Assembly: GCA_964502705.1 (NCBI GenBank)
Contig: CAZCXZ010000055.1
Span: 1-21,821 of the forward strand
DNA length: 21,821 nt
Origin: Berkiella sp964502705
Lineage (GTDB): Bacteria > Pseudomonadota > Gammaproteobacteria > Berkiellales > Berkiellaceae
Reading direction: 5' to 3'
Position numbers and translations under genes: made by a program. This document shows, piece by piece, positions 7,335 through 14,990 of the stretch. The stretch's first letter is position 1. The number at the start of each line of letters is the position of its first letter. The notes below the pieces were generated by a model. That model was not told the origin of the DNA, ran no database searches, and saw only the letters and a program-made list of their open reading frames with translations.

Positions 7335-8217
7335 TAATAAAAATGCAAAAATTCAAAAACTTATCCATGGTTTCCTCAAAAGACGAGGTGCACTACAAAA
7401 CCATGTTCACAATGACAACCCCGCGTGGCCGGCAGTTTATTATGGTTTAGATAAAAGCCAGTTGTTTAAGCAGTTAGATGATGCAACACAATCTCAGATA
7501 CTCAAAACCTGCGCACAAGATTTGCTGAATGAATCCTATTTTATTGAAAAAATGGGTTTAGAATATTGCGCTAAACTGACTTTATTATCGCCTAGCTCAC
7601 AGTCAAAGCAAATTTTTAGTTTGATTGGCGCCGATGAAGCGACGCACTTACAGTGGATCACCCCTTTTGTTCCGGAAAGTATGCGTCTTGCTCCCACGAG
7701 TCCCTTATTGTCTATCATCCGTGATGTCATAACATTAAACAACGAAAACTTATTGTATTATTTGGTACAAATTATATTGGAAGGTTGGGGCTTAGAGCAC
7801 TATAAACAACTAAGTCAATATTGTCTTAACCCTGGCTTACAAAAGATCTTTGCTGACATCTTACAAGACGAAGCACTCCATCATCAAAGTGGCAAAACAC
7901 TTTTTAACAGCAAGAAGCTATCTAAACAAGATACATTCATTGTTCAAGATCATCTTAAAGCCTATTGCGATTTAGTTCGAATTGGTCCTCAATCCGTTGT
8001 GAATGCAGTCAGCCTTGAGCTTGGGGGGTTAAATGAAAAGCAGCGTGCGATTTTATTTGACGAATTACAGACTGAACAAGAATCAAAAACTAAGCTTAAC
8101 TATCTTTACTCTCTTATGATACAACCAGGTCTTGAAGCTTTATTGCAAGATGTTCATGATCTAGGTTATTTTTCGCCTTATCCTGCGACAGCGTGTGCAA
8201 AACTTGCTGTGCTATAA
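7327..8217 (+). CDS. Ferritin-like di-iron protein (putative oxygenase)
   Basis: I take the ATG at 7327, overlapping the SDR stop by 8 bases as in the other junctions of this operon; an in-frame ATG at 7150 would overlap the SDR deeply and gives residues with no family resemblance. The product is 296 aa and mostly helical. Glutamates and histidines are spaced as in a dimetal four-helix bundle: E69, E74 or E79 in the first helix, E104-A-T-H107 in the second, E152 or E157 in the third, E182-A-L-H185 in the fourth. Two ExxH pairs are the hallmark of ferritin-like oxidases and oxygenases. The reaction is unknown; hydroxylation, N-oxygenation or aldehyde/acid chemistry on an acyl chain are all possible. 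The last 104 bases overlap, on the opposite strand, the end of the GH3-like gene. Confidence 0.75.
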   Translation: MLDNKNAKIQKLIHGFLKRRGALQNHVHNDNPAWPAVYYGLDKSQLFKQLDDATQSQILKTCAQDLLNESYFIEKMGLEYCAKLTLLSPSSQSKQIFSLIGADEATHLQWITPFVPESMRLAPTSPLLSIIRDVITLNNENLLYYLVQIILEGWGLEHYKQLSQYCLNPGLQKIFADILQDEALHHQSGKTLFNSKKLSKQDTFIVQDHLKAYCDLVRIGPQSVVNAVSLELGGLNEKQRAILFDELQTEQESKTKLNYLYSLMIQPGLEALLQDVHDLGYFSPYPATACAKLAVL

Positions 8218-9763
8218 CGAGTGAGGTCATGAGTAAATTCGATTTCTGATCCCCCATTGCAATACCATGCTTTTCAGAACAGCGCGTTATTATTACCTGC
8301 ATATTAGGATGATAAATAATAGCGGGTTGAATAAGTTGCAACATACGGCGAGCATTCTGATAATGAAAAGCTTCACACAATGCACTGTCAAGCTGCTCTG
8401 CCAAACCTAACAGTGCTTTATTATCGGTTAATAGGTGATATTGGCCTTGACCTGAATTCAATAGCGAAGGTACCAAACATAAAAATTGACTCTCTCTAAA
8501 GGGCGCTTCGCTCAAAACATTTGTAACAAATCGTTGATGTAATTTTTCGCCTACTAAGTCACTGATTTGGTTTTTCCTGCCTACAAATTCTAAACAGGGT
8601 GTATTTTTATAATAGTGAGTAACCTGAACGGTATCCCCTATTCGATAACGGTATAACCCTGCTGATTGGCTAATTATAATTTCATATTCTTCGTGCAGCT
8701 TTAATTCATGCAGTCTGACGATATTCTGGTTGCCATCTTCAAATTCAAAAAAGATCTGATTCAGTAAAGGCATATAGCCATTCGAGGAATAAAGCGGTAA
8801 TGTCATCGGCGCTTCGGTAGCGAGTAATCCTTTACCTTGCAGCAAGATCTTTGGAAAACGAGAGCGTAGAATCTTGGCACTGTGCGCCGATGTTCCTGCA
8901 CACCAGCAAGAAATCAATTTTAATTGCGGCCACAGCGACCTAAAGGTGATGGATGCAGCCTGCTCGCTCAAGTCCCGAAAATGCTTTTTGCTCACTTTTG
9001 GTAATGTAATTTTAACACCTTTATAGATAAATTTTCGCTTTGACAAATATCCCAGCATTTCATCAAAACGCTGTTCAATAATATTTAATAAAATAAGTAG
9101 ATAGGTTGGACTCCAAATAGAGATGATTTCCAGATCTTCTTGGGCTAACAGCGTTAATGCCAATATAAATCGAAAATCATCCGCATTTTTTAAAGCATGA
9201 ATATGAGGTTGAGTTACCAGATAACGACGCACCAACCATTGCATTGAGCCGGAGATATAATCACTATCATCTTGCAACGCACTACGCTGTGCTTGATGGG
9301 TTAATTGCGGTGAAATACTCATAAATGTTTTTAATGAGGAAAGTTGCAAATGCTGCTGCAGGCAATCATATCCCCAAACCTTAAAACAAGTCGCAAAACT
9401 TGAGCGTAAATCACGTGTGTACGGAATGGTCTTTTTAGCACCTTGACTGCCCGAGGTTAGCTCGAAAAACTGAATAGGATTTTTAGTTAAGACTTTTTTT
9501 TCATTTTTAGACTTTTCAATCCACGGCGCTAAATCATCATAAGTGACGATGGGGATTAGCTGTGAATAAGTTTCATAATCTGCATTGGCGTGAAGATGGA
9601 GCGATTTCCCATAGTCCGTTTGACTCAAATCTGCGATGATCTTATTTAGAACCGTATTTTGCGCGACGAGTGGTTCATCTAGCGTCTGGATATATCGCTT
9701 GTAAGCACCAACACTCAGCGTCTTAAACAGTTTTAGGCTTAACTTCCCTAACAATCGGATCAT
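8114..9763 (-). CDS. GH3-type acyl-acid amido synthetase
   Basis: This 549-aa protein belongs to the GH3 family, best known in plants, where members adenylate jasmonate, auxin or benzoates and join them to amino acids. Visible signatures are the phosphate loop ELTSGSQGAKKTIPYT at 101-116, a TEAPM segment mid-protein, and YRYRIGD at 371-377, which in plant GH3 contacts ATP. The length is normal for the family (about 550-600). It would activate a carboxylic acid with ATP and form an amide, the opposite reaction to the amidohydrolase at 2024-4144. It is the last gene of the leftward operon and starts 41 bases inside the upstream gene. Its final 34 codons are antisense to the di-iron gene. The acid and amine substrates are unknown. 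Confidence 0.85.
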   Translation of the reverse strand: MIRLLGKLSLKLFKTLSVGAYKRYIQTLDEPLVAQNTVLNKIIADLSQTDYGKSLHLHANADYETYSQLIPIVTYDDLAPWIEKSKNEKKVLTKNPIQFFELTSGSQGAKKTIPYTRDLRSSFATCFKVWGYDCLQQHLQLSSLKTFMSISPQLTHQAQRSALQDDSDYISGSMQWLVRRYLVTQPHIHALKNADDFRFILALTLLAQEDLEIISIWSPTYLLILLNIIEQRFDEMLGYLSKRKFIYKGVKITLPKVSKKHFRDLSEQAASITFRSLWPQLKLISCWCAGTSAHSAKILRSRFPKILLQGKGLLATEAPMTLPLYSSNGYMPLLNQIFFEFEDGNQNIVRLHELKLHEEYEIIISQSAGLYRYRIGDTVQVTHYYKNTPCLEFVGRKNQISDLVGEKLHQRFVTNVLSEAPFRESQFLCLVPSLLNSGQGQYHLLTDNKALLGLAEQLDSALCEAFHYQNARRMLQLIQPAIIYHPNMQVIITRCSEKHGIAMGDQKSNLLMTSLVIAQQVLHTLSQDKAKNNLDHEHLAIKLQDLVVS

Positions 9764-10400
9764 GATGAACCTTTTTTAATGCTGCTTGGCAATCCACGTG
9801 TTGGTCAATCAGTAAGATCGTATTTATGGGAATAGTGATCTTATCAACCACTATTGTGCCTGGTCCAAGCCGTGCACCCGCTCCAACAAGAACACTTTTA
9901 CCAAGCCTGACTTTACCCACTTTGAGAATCAGATTTCCATCTTGTTGCTTGATGATATGGCTACTACATGCAGCACGATGTCCAAAAATGACGTAATCCC
10001 CAATCACTAATAAACTTCTGTCGACAATTTCAATGCGCGGCGTCCAATAGACTTGCTTACCGATCTTTGAACCCCAAAGTCGCAACCAGGCACTATAAAC
10101 GCCTGGGATGATCCGCAAAATGCCTTCCAAAAACGGCACGGCACTATAAACTTGTTGCATTTGATGGGCACCCCACCATGGACAATATCGAGCATCACTA
10201 AAATGTGTGGTGCCTTCTTCAAGTGGAACCCAGCGATTCTGTAGTCTAAATACCATAACCGGAAAAAGATAGGTGGCAAATAGAATAAAGGCAAAGTGAA
10301 ACCCGGTAGGGCTGACAACAAAAAGCCACAGTGCAATAATAATGAGCGATAGATGAATCAATCCAAATAAAACAATCGCTTTTCTGAGTATTACACCCAA
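9723..10400 (-). CDS. Membrane-associated left-handed beta-helix (hexapeptide) acyltransferase
   Basis: This 225-aa protein begins with two hydrophobic helices (about 9-29 and 32-50), which should hold it at the inner membrane. Its C-terminal half shows degenerate hexapeptide turns of a left-handed beta helix (SKIGKQVYW, IEIVDRSLLVIGDYVIFG, VGKVRLGKSVLVGAGARLGP), with a possible catalytic H in FGHRAACSSHII. The fold is used by O- and N-acyltransferases that bind acyl-CoA or acyl-ACP. A similar helix is found at the end of some NRPS-like and Pls/PosA ligases, which fits its position directly before an acid-activating GH3 enzyme. It overlaps the upstream Rieske gene by 10 bp and the GH3 gene by 41 bp. 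The acyl acceptor is unknown. Confidence 0.75.
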   Translation of the reverse strand: MGVILRKAIVLFGLIHLSLIIIALWLFVVSPTGFHFAFILFATYLFPVMVFRLQNRWVPLEEGTTHFSDARYCPWWGAHQMQQVYSAVPFLEGILRIIPGVYSAWLRLWGSKIGKQVYWTPRIEIVDRSLLVIGDYVIFGHRAACSSHIIKQQDGNLILKVGKVRLGKSVLVGAGARLGPGTIVVDKITIPINTILLIDQHVDCQAALKKVHHDPIVREVKPKTV

Positions 10401-11422
10401 AACTCTATCTCCTGTTGTTGCTTACATAAGGTATTGGGTTCTACACCCGCACTTAACGCATCGATAATTTCAGATGTCCAGGTATGGATCAGATCGGCTG
10501 AAGTCGCACAGAATTTTTGACCGTACTTTTGAATTACATCCATTTGTTGATTTAAGATTTCAACATCTTGATTGATGACCCGCTGTGCTTGGCGCTTAAT
10601 CAGCCATGGCATAAAAGGCAATGCCATCCATTTGCCAAAATGGTAGCAGATCTCGGTATAAACCATCGATTTTTCAGCCGTCATTGGCACCGTTTGGCTG
10701 GTAATGGTATATTCCCATTTTTTATCAAGCCGATAAATGACATGCGTCAAATTCGGCGCATAGAAATTGTCTTGATGAAAAATATTTTTCTTATGGGGAT
10801 TTAGGATAAATGAGAAACTGCCTAAATTACTTTTTTCGTTAAAGTAGTCAATTTGAATATGACCGCTGTCTCTCGTGACTTGAGCCGTAATTTTTTCATT
10901 TCTTTTTCCTCTAAAAATGCCTTTATGAACAAAAGCGGTATGTGGTATATCAATAAAATTTTCCACACAATTTGTTAAGGTATTATTAAAGGCATTTTTT
11001 AATCTAACCTTTTTAAATGTTCGATGCCCTGCACTAGGCAATGCTACTGGTTGTGCAGTAAAAGGTTCCTTGCTTAAGCAAGCATAAATGTAGCCATCTT
11101 GTTCAATACAAGCAAAAGCATGCGAAGGGTTATCAGCTGCGGTGACATTTTTTCCAAAATGGGCAGGAATCGATTCTATCTGGCCGTTACCATTATACAC
11201 CCACCCATGGTAAGGACAGGTTAATAATCCATCTAATACCTGTCCTTTTGATAATCTAGCACAACGATGCAAACACTTATCTCGCATCACGCACGGTTTA
11301 TGATCTTTGCCTCTGAAGACGACTAACCATTCATCTAATAATTGACGCGCTAATACTTGATTCTTCTTTAATTCATGCGATTCAGCGATAACATACCAAT
11401 AGCGTTTTAACAAATTATTCAT
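10391..11422 (-). CDS. Rieske non-haem iron oxygenase (third, divergent type)
   Basis: This 343-aa oxygenase has cluster ligands C50-L-H52 and C69-P-Y-H72 and an iron site N-C-V-E-N-F-I-D158-x2-H161-x4-H166. Its Rieske pattern (CLHRCARLSKG, then CPYHGW) is that of the vanillate demethylase and phenoxybenzoate-type oxygenases, unlike the CPHMG pattern of the two other Rieske proteins in the cluster, so it is not a recent duplicate of them. These relatives remove O-methyl groups or hydroxylate with electrons from a plant-type ferredoxin domain. The ferredoxin gene immediately upstream, overlapping by 8 bp, is the obvious partner. It overlaps the downstream beta-helix acyltransferase by 10 bp. 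Confidence 0.92.
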   Translation of the reverse strand: MNNLLKRYWYVIAESHELKKNQVLARQLLDEWLVVFRGKDHKPCVMRDKCLHRCARLSKGQVLDGLLTCPYHGWVYNGNGQIESIPAHFGKNVTAADNPSHAFACIEQDGYIYACLSKEPFTAQPVALPSAGHRTFKKVRLKNAFNNTLTNCVENFIDIPHTAFVHKGIFRGKRNEKITAQVTRDSGHIQIDYFNEKSNLGSFSFILNPHKKNIFHQDNFYAPNLTHVIYRLDKKWEYTITSQTVPMTAEKSMVYTEICYHFGKWMALPFMPWLIKRQAQRVINQDVEILNQQMDVIQKYGQKFCATSADLIHTWTSEIIDALSAGVEPNTLCKQQQEIEFWV

Positions 11423-11717
11423 AAGCTTCGATCTTCTTAATGATAATATCTGCCGTTATTACGACTTGACAAGCAAGGCGCGCAGACTTATTGGTTGGCG
11501 CATATAACTCTAGGGCTTCTTGTTCATCTTTTGATGGGCCTAATAGCTCACCAGACATGACACTCATTTCACATAGGCAAGTTCCACAAATCCCTGCACG
11601 ACAACCAAATAGCATGGGTGAATTTAAAGCAGTCAAATGCTCACTAAGCTCGCTGCCTTCTTGTAGCGCAAGATCTGGCTTATCGCTATCAGCAAATTTA
11701 ATGGTGTAACTTTTCAT
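11415..11717 (-). CDS. Plant-type 2Fe-2S ferredoxin
   Basis: This 100-aa protein has the plant-type cluster motif C39-x4-C44-x2-C47 (GCRAGICGTC) and the distant C83 (RLACQ). It is a single-domain electron carrier. It sits between the AurF-like oxygenase (20-bp overlap) and the third Rieske oxygenase (8-bp overlap), so it probably feeds one or both, and perhaps the other oxygenases of the cluster. No ferredoxin reductase is encoded in the window, so that activity must be supplied from elsewhere in the genome. Confidence 0.93.
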   Translation of the reverse strand: MKSYTIKFADSDKPDLALQEGSELSEHLTALNSPMLFGCRAGICGTCLCEMSVMSGELLGPSKDEQEALELYAPTNKSARLACQVVITADIIIKKIEAYE

Positions 11718-12897
11718 GGTTTACAAACTTATTAAATTTACGTTGATTTTGCTTCAAATGTCGACCAAGGTTGTTTTGCGACATAATTCGCATTTCTTTG
11801 TTGGTGCTATTCAAATAATCTAATGACGAAACCATGTTTTTATACGAAGCAATTGCCACATTGTGCATCTCAAAGCTATCGTGAAGTGCTTGCGTTTCTT
11901 GCGTAAAACACCGTTTCAACATATTTACTGCTTCACGTGATTGCATATTAAATACCGGCGATAGTAATAATTCATAGATAGTTTTAAAGGTTGAAGGCTC
12001 ATACCAAAAGATCCCATTAACCACCACTGAAAAATTAAAATGATCTTGCTGACAACCTTCAATCGCCTTATTCACCACCCACTTTTCATAGCGTGTCGGT
12101 TTCTCTAATGACTTTATAATGTCTAAGCCGACAATTTTGGAGGTGTTAAAATGATAACTTTCATCCATAAAATGAAAATAATTAATTTTCGTAGGAATTG
12201 GCATATTCTCTTTATCTTGAGACACCATATAATCTTTAGCCAGTTTATGCTGAATCAGTTTACCATTTAACGTTCGTAAACCTCGGATCAGTAAATATTG
12301 ACTCGCTAAAAACGCATTCTGTGGTGAAATAAGTGAGTAGCTTTTTAACCTTAATTTTCGCCAAAAATCTTTGAACGGCCCAGTATCTGCAAACACCATC
12401 GTTTGCTCATACGGCCCCCTCATGGGATAGGTAAATAACCGCTTACCGAACAGCTGCCATTCAACATCTTCACTAATGGTTTTGAAGGCATTAATATGAG
12501 CGCGCTCTTGTTGTGTCTCTAGATCAAGCGTATCACAGATAATTCTAAAATCTTCTAATGAGTATAATCCCGTTGCTGCGATATGATTAAAATAGATGGT
12601 GGCAATTTCAGCTGAAATAATTTGACTGTAATAGGCTACCCAGTAAAGCTGGTTTAATATAACACGTTGTGCTTGCGATGCTTCATCCCACAAGGGTGTG
12701 CCATACATCAGCGACAAGTGCTCTGGGTTCCAATAAGCGTTTTTACATTTATCGTAATCAAATTGTGTGGTTGCTGCATCAATTAATGAGGTATGATCTT
12801 GTTCCACATTTTTATCATAGTTAAAGCGCAACTTTTGATAAGTCTGTTTATCATCCAAAAGACTTTTTTTCTGACGTTGTTTTAAATGAGGATGCAT
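11698..12897 (-). CDS. AurF-like di-iron oxygenase
   Basis: This 399-aa, mostly helical protein carries spaced metal ligands like those of the p-aminobenzoate N-oxygenase AurF. E97 (AEIATIYF) and E131-R-A-H134 come first, then H242-x3-E246-x2-H249 (HFMDESYH), matching the H-x3-E-x2-H signature that gives AurF its extra histidine ligand. The glutamate expected in the helix before H242 is not obvious: the stretch 192-222 contains no E, so Q200, Q216 or H217 could substitute, or the alignment differs. H286 is another possible ligand. Family members oxidise amines to nitro groups or hydroxylate carrier-bound substrates using O2 and electrons from a small redox protein; the ferredoxin gene overlaps it by 20 bp. 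At 399 aa it is longer than AurF (about 336 aa), mainly at both ends. Substrate unknown. Confidence 0.7.
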   Translation of the reverse strand: MHPHLKQRQKKSLLDDKQTYQKLRFNYDKNVEQDHTSLIDAATTQFDYDKCKNAYWNPEHLSLMYGTPLWDEASQAQRVILNQLYWVAYYSQIISAEIATIYFNHIAATGLYSLEDFRIICDTLDLETQQERAHINAFKTISEDVEWQLFGKRLFTYPMRGPYEQTMVFADTGPFKDFWRKLRLKSYSLISPQNAFLASQYLLIRGLRTLNGKLIQHKLAKDYMVSQDKENMPIPTKINYFHFMDESYHFNTSKIVGLDIIKSLEKPTRYEKWVVNKAIEGCQQDHFNFSVVVNGIFWYEPSTFKTIYELLLSPVFNMQSREAVNMLKRCFTQETQALHDSFEMHNVAIASYKNMVSSLDYLNSTNKEMRIMSQNNLGRHLKQNQRKFNKFVNHEKLHH

Positions 12898-12906
12898 ATA
12901 ATTACT

Positions 12907-13716
12907 CTATCGAATAATGGGGTAATAAAATTGTTTACGATACGATAATGAATCGATCGGCTGCCATTGAACCTCGGTGCCAGTACTGACAGAATACGTT
13001 TTAAAAAGCTTATCCCAAACAATCAAGTTGGCACCAAAATTATGCGGCTTTAACAACACATTATGATGACTATGATGCATCCAGGGCATCACAAAAATTG
13101 TCGCGAGAAATTTCACGATGCGGTTTTCTTGGATTTTAGAGAAATCCACTTTACTATGACGCAAAATGTCTAAACTCGCCGTTACCATGGCACCTGCAAA
13201 AAAACCTTCCGCGTTGGCACATAAATAACCCAGCACAGGATTCACCAATAAATACACGAATATAAAATTGACGAATAGATTATTACGAGAAGTTGCCCAG
13301 ATATCGACTCTTGGAGAACGATGATGGCATTCATGCATTTTCCATAATAGGGATTGGCCATGAAATAAACGATGTTGCCAGTAGTACAGAAAATCAATGA
13401 CAATAAAATTAAGTAGAAAGCTGCCCCACCAAGATAGTGGGATGGAGCCTTTTAGCAAAAAGGGCAACGAAGGAAAAACCCACATTGCAAGCATGATACC
13501 TGTGAACGGGATTAGCACGCCTTGAATAAATAACCCTAGAATATTCAGTGCCCAATCGACTGTTTTATAAGGCTCGGCAGATTGAGGTGTTGGCCAGCAC
13601 AGTTCACCTACTTGCAGTAGCAAAAATACGACAGCGGGTAGACAGTAAATCAATGGCAACATAGCATCCAAGCCTTGTTTAACTGGATCTAGATTGCCAC
13701 TAAGCCTACCGTGCAA
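12907..13716 (-). CDS. Sterol desaturase/fatty acid hydroxylase family membrane di-iron enzyme
   Basis: This protein of up to 269 aa shows all histidine boxes of the fatty acid hydroxylase superfamily: H115-x3-H119 (HRLFH), H128-x2-H131-H132 (HECHH), H187 and H214-H215-x-H217-H218. At least four hydrophobic helices place it in the inner membrane with the di-iron site on the cytoplasmic face. Members hydroxylate or desaturate sterols, sphingolipid acyl chains, carotenoids or alkylglycerols. The frame is closed by TGA just before a TTG at 13716; a later ATG at 13662 is the alternative start and would still keep every histidine box. TATAGT at 13728-13733 (leftward) is a possible -10 box, which would favour the later start. 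It heads the leftward operon, 9 bp before the AurF-like gene. Confidence 0.88.
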   Translation of the reverse strand: MHGRLSGNLDPVKQGLDAMLPLIYCLPAVVFLLLQVGELCWPTPQSAEPYKTVDWALNILGLFIQGVLIPFTGIMLAMWVFPSLPFLLKGSIPLSWWGSFLLNFIVIDFLYYWQHRLFHGQSLLWKMHECHHRSPRVDIWATSRNNLFVNFIFVYLLVNPVLGYLCANAEGFFAGAMVTASLDILRHSKVDFSKIQENRIVKFLATIFVMPWMHHSHHNVLLKPHNFGANLIVWDKLFKTYSVSTGTEVQWQPIDSLSYRKQFYYPIIR

Positions 13717-13765
13717 TCAATCTTCTTACTATAGATCAAGCCGTTATTGGTTATCTATTTAACAC

Positions 13766-14290
13766 TCAGTGCGTAAAACGTCGTGCTTTGCAAGACGGTA
13801 TCTCATGACTTACAGCCGCAGGTGCATTTCCGGCAGCTTGCAATGGCAAGTATGTTTGTGCCGAGAATGTTAGTAATTGCCTCTCAAGCTCCGCAACTTC
13901 TTCCAATGCCCGAGGACTGAGACACCATTGACCACATTGTCTTATTTTTGCAGCATCTTCTGACCGTCTTTCAATTACGGCTTGTTTGAGCTCAACTTCC
14001 ATTGAAGGAATAAAATAGGGACTACTATTCAGTGAAGTTACATTCGGCAACGTTAAACCTATCATCACAAAGGTATGACTAAAAGCATTGGTATATAGCA
14101 TTTTGGATGCTATTTCAGGTTCTTGTTGGGAGAGCAGTAACAGCAGGTCGATCTGTTCCATAAAAGAAAAAGGCACATTTTTCATTTGTTGGCTAATTTG
14201 AATTGCCTCATGCCAGGCTTGTGTTGCCACCGCGTTTTGAAATGCTTCTTTTAAATTTTGTGCCGCTGGTGCGGGCCCTGAATTCATCAT
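13766..14290 (-). CDS. Unrecognised 174-aa protein
   Basis: I do not recognise a family. It is a soluble, mainly helical protein with alanine- and glutamine-rich helices (about 8-32, 40-70, 95-140) and proline-alanine-rich ends. No signal peptide or convincing membrane helix is seen. Paired leucine- and glutamate-rich helices could be a TPR-like or coiled-coil scaffold. Two consecutive ATGs (14290 and 14287) follow the ribosome-binding sequence AAGGTG at good spacing, so it is probably translated. It begins 4 bp after hicB ends, so it could be co-transcribed with hicAB, and it ends 49 bp before the hydroxylase operon. It may belong to either unit or be a cargo gene. Confidence 0.6.
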   Translation of the reverse strand: MMNSGPAPAAQNLKEAFQNAVATQAWHEAIQISQQMKNVPFSFMEQIDLLLLLSQQEPEIASKMLYTNAFSHTFVMIGLTLPNVTSLNSSPYFIPSMEVELKQAVIERRSEDAAKIRQCGQWCLSPRALEEVAELERQLLTFSAQTYLPLQAAGNAPAAVSHEIPSCKARRFTH

Positions 14291-14294
14291 GGTT

Positions 14295-14717
14295 TCACCT
14301 TGAAGATTTATTTAAATGTGCTCTCTTATGAGAAATACTTTTTGGGATCCTTTTTGCTTTTATAGAAGAATCTTCTTTTCTTTCAAAACTTTCATCTAGA
14401 GCATGACAAATATACTCATTTAAACTTTTATCTAGCAACTGTGCAGCCTTCCATGCCTTTATATGTCTTTCAGGACCTATTCTCACATTTAAGCTGCCTT
14501 TAAATGGTTGTTCTGGTTCGGTCTTTGTTTCTTCACAAAATGCTAAATAATCATTAATTGCTTCATGAAATGCTTTAACTAATCTTTCAGCATCAACAGC
14601 CTCATAGGTAATGAGCGCCCTGATATATTCTACTTTTCCGTAAAGTAAATTATTTTCAATATCAATATTGATAGAGCCATAATAGCCTTTATAAGGGGGA
14701 AGCTGACTATTTTTCAT
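14295..14717 (-). CDS. hicB: HicB-family antitoxin
   Basis: This 140-aa protein follows the HicB plan. An N-terminal degenerate RNase H-like domain (YYGSINIDIENNLLYGKVEY, then a helix EAVDAERLVKAFHEAINDYL) sequesters the toxin. A C-terminal DNA-binding segment (SLNVRIGPERHIKAWKAAQL, SLNEYICHAL) resembles the ribbon-helix-helix type. A lysine- and serine-rich tail follows, longer than usual. It overlaps the toxin gene by 4 bases (ATGA), as expected for a pair that must be made together. In known systems HicB with HicA represses the shared promoter; the palindrome upstream of hicA is the likely target. Confidence 0.88.
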   Translation of the reverse strand: MKNSQLPPYKGYYGSINIDIENNLLYGKVEYIRALITYEAVDAERLVKAFHEAINDYLAFCEETKTEPEQPFKGSLNVRIGPERHIKAWKAAQLLDKSLNEYICHALDESFERKEDSSIKAKRIPKSISHKRAHLNKSSR

Positions 14718-14968
14718 ATCAAGCCCTCGTTCTGCAAATATTCTTTAATATATTTCATCTGGTAATTTTTAAGAATGCTGCCTGGGTGTGGCTTATGTAA
14801 CATTATCGGTGGGTAGCTATCTTTATAGAACCTTACCCTGGAACCACTGGTTTTACCCGCGTGAGATTCTGTAAAACCAAAACCTTCTAACATCGCTTTA
14901 AGCTCTGACCAGGTAAAATCCCTAGGAAGCGTCATAAAACGGATTAGCAGCTTATCTCTCTTACTCAT
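14714..14968 (-). CDS. hicA: HicA-family mRNA interferase toxin
   Basis: I choose the ATG at 14968 (84 aa) over one 30 bases upstream. It has AAAGG at 8 bases' spacing, and the upstream start would lie inside a palindrome that looks like the operator. The protein has the small double-stranded-RNA-binding-like fold of HicA: FTWSELKAMLEGFGF, then GSRVRFYKD and a basic strand with H58-K-P-H61. This covers the conserved histidine that in family members cleaves mRNA on the ribosome or free in the cytoplasm. The usual GSHxxF position reads GSRVRF. The system may stabilise this accessory region or respond to stress or phage. Confidence 0.87.
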   Translation of the reverse strand: MSKRDKLLIRFMTLPRDFTWSELKAMLEGFGFTESHAGKTSGSRVRFYKDSYPPIMLHKPHPGSILKNYQMKYIKEYLQNEGLI

Positions 14969-14990
14969 TATAATAGCCTTTACTACAACT

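Noticed and set aside
10007..10336. 109-codon leftward frame within the beta-helix acyltransferase
   Set aside because: Same strand but shifted frame; the hexapeptide repeats and membrane helices belong to the 225-aa frame.
2..13716. Possible PKS, NRPS or terpene synthase core of the cluster
   Set aside because: No ketosynthase, condensation, carrier-protein or terpene-synthase motifs were found; the GH3 enzyme is the only acid-activating protein seen.
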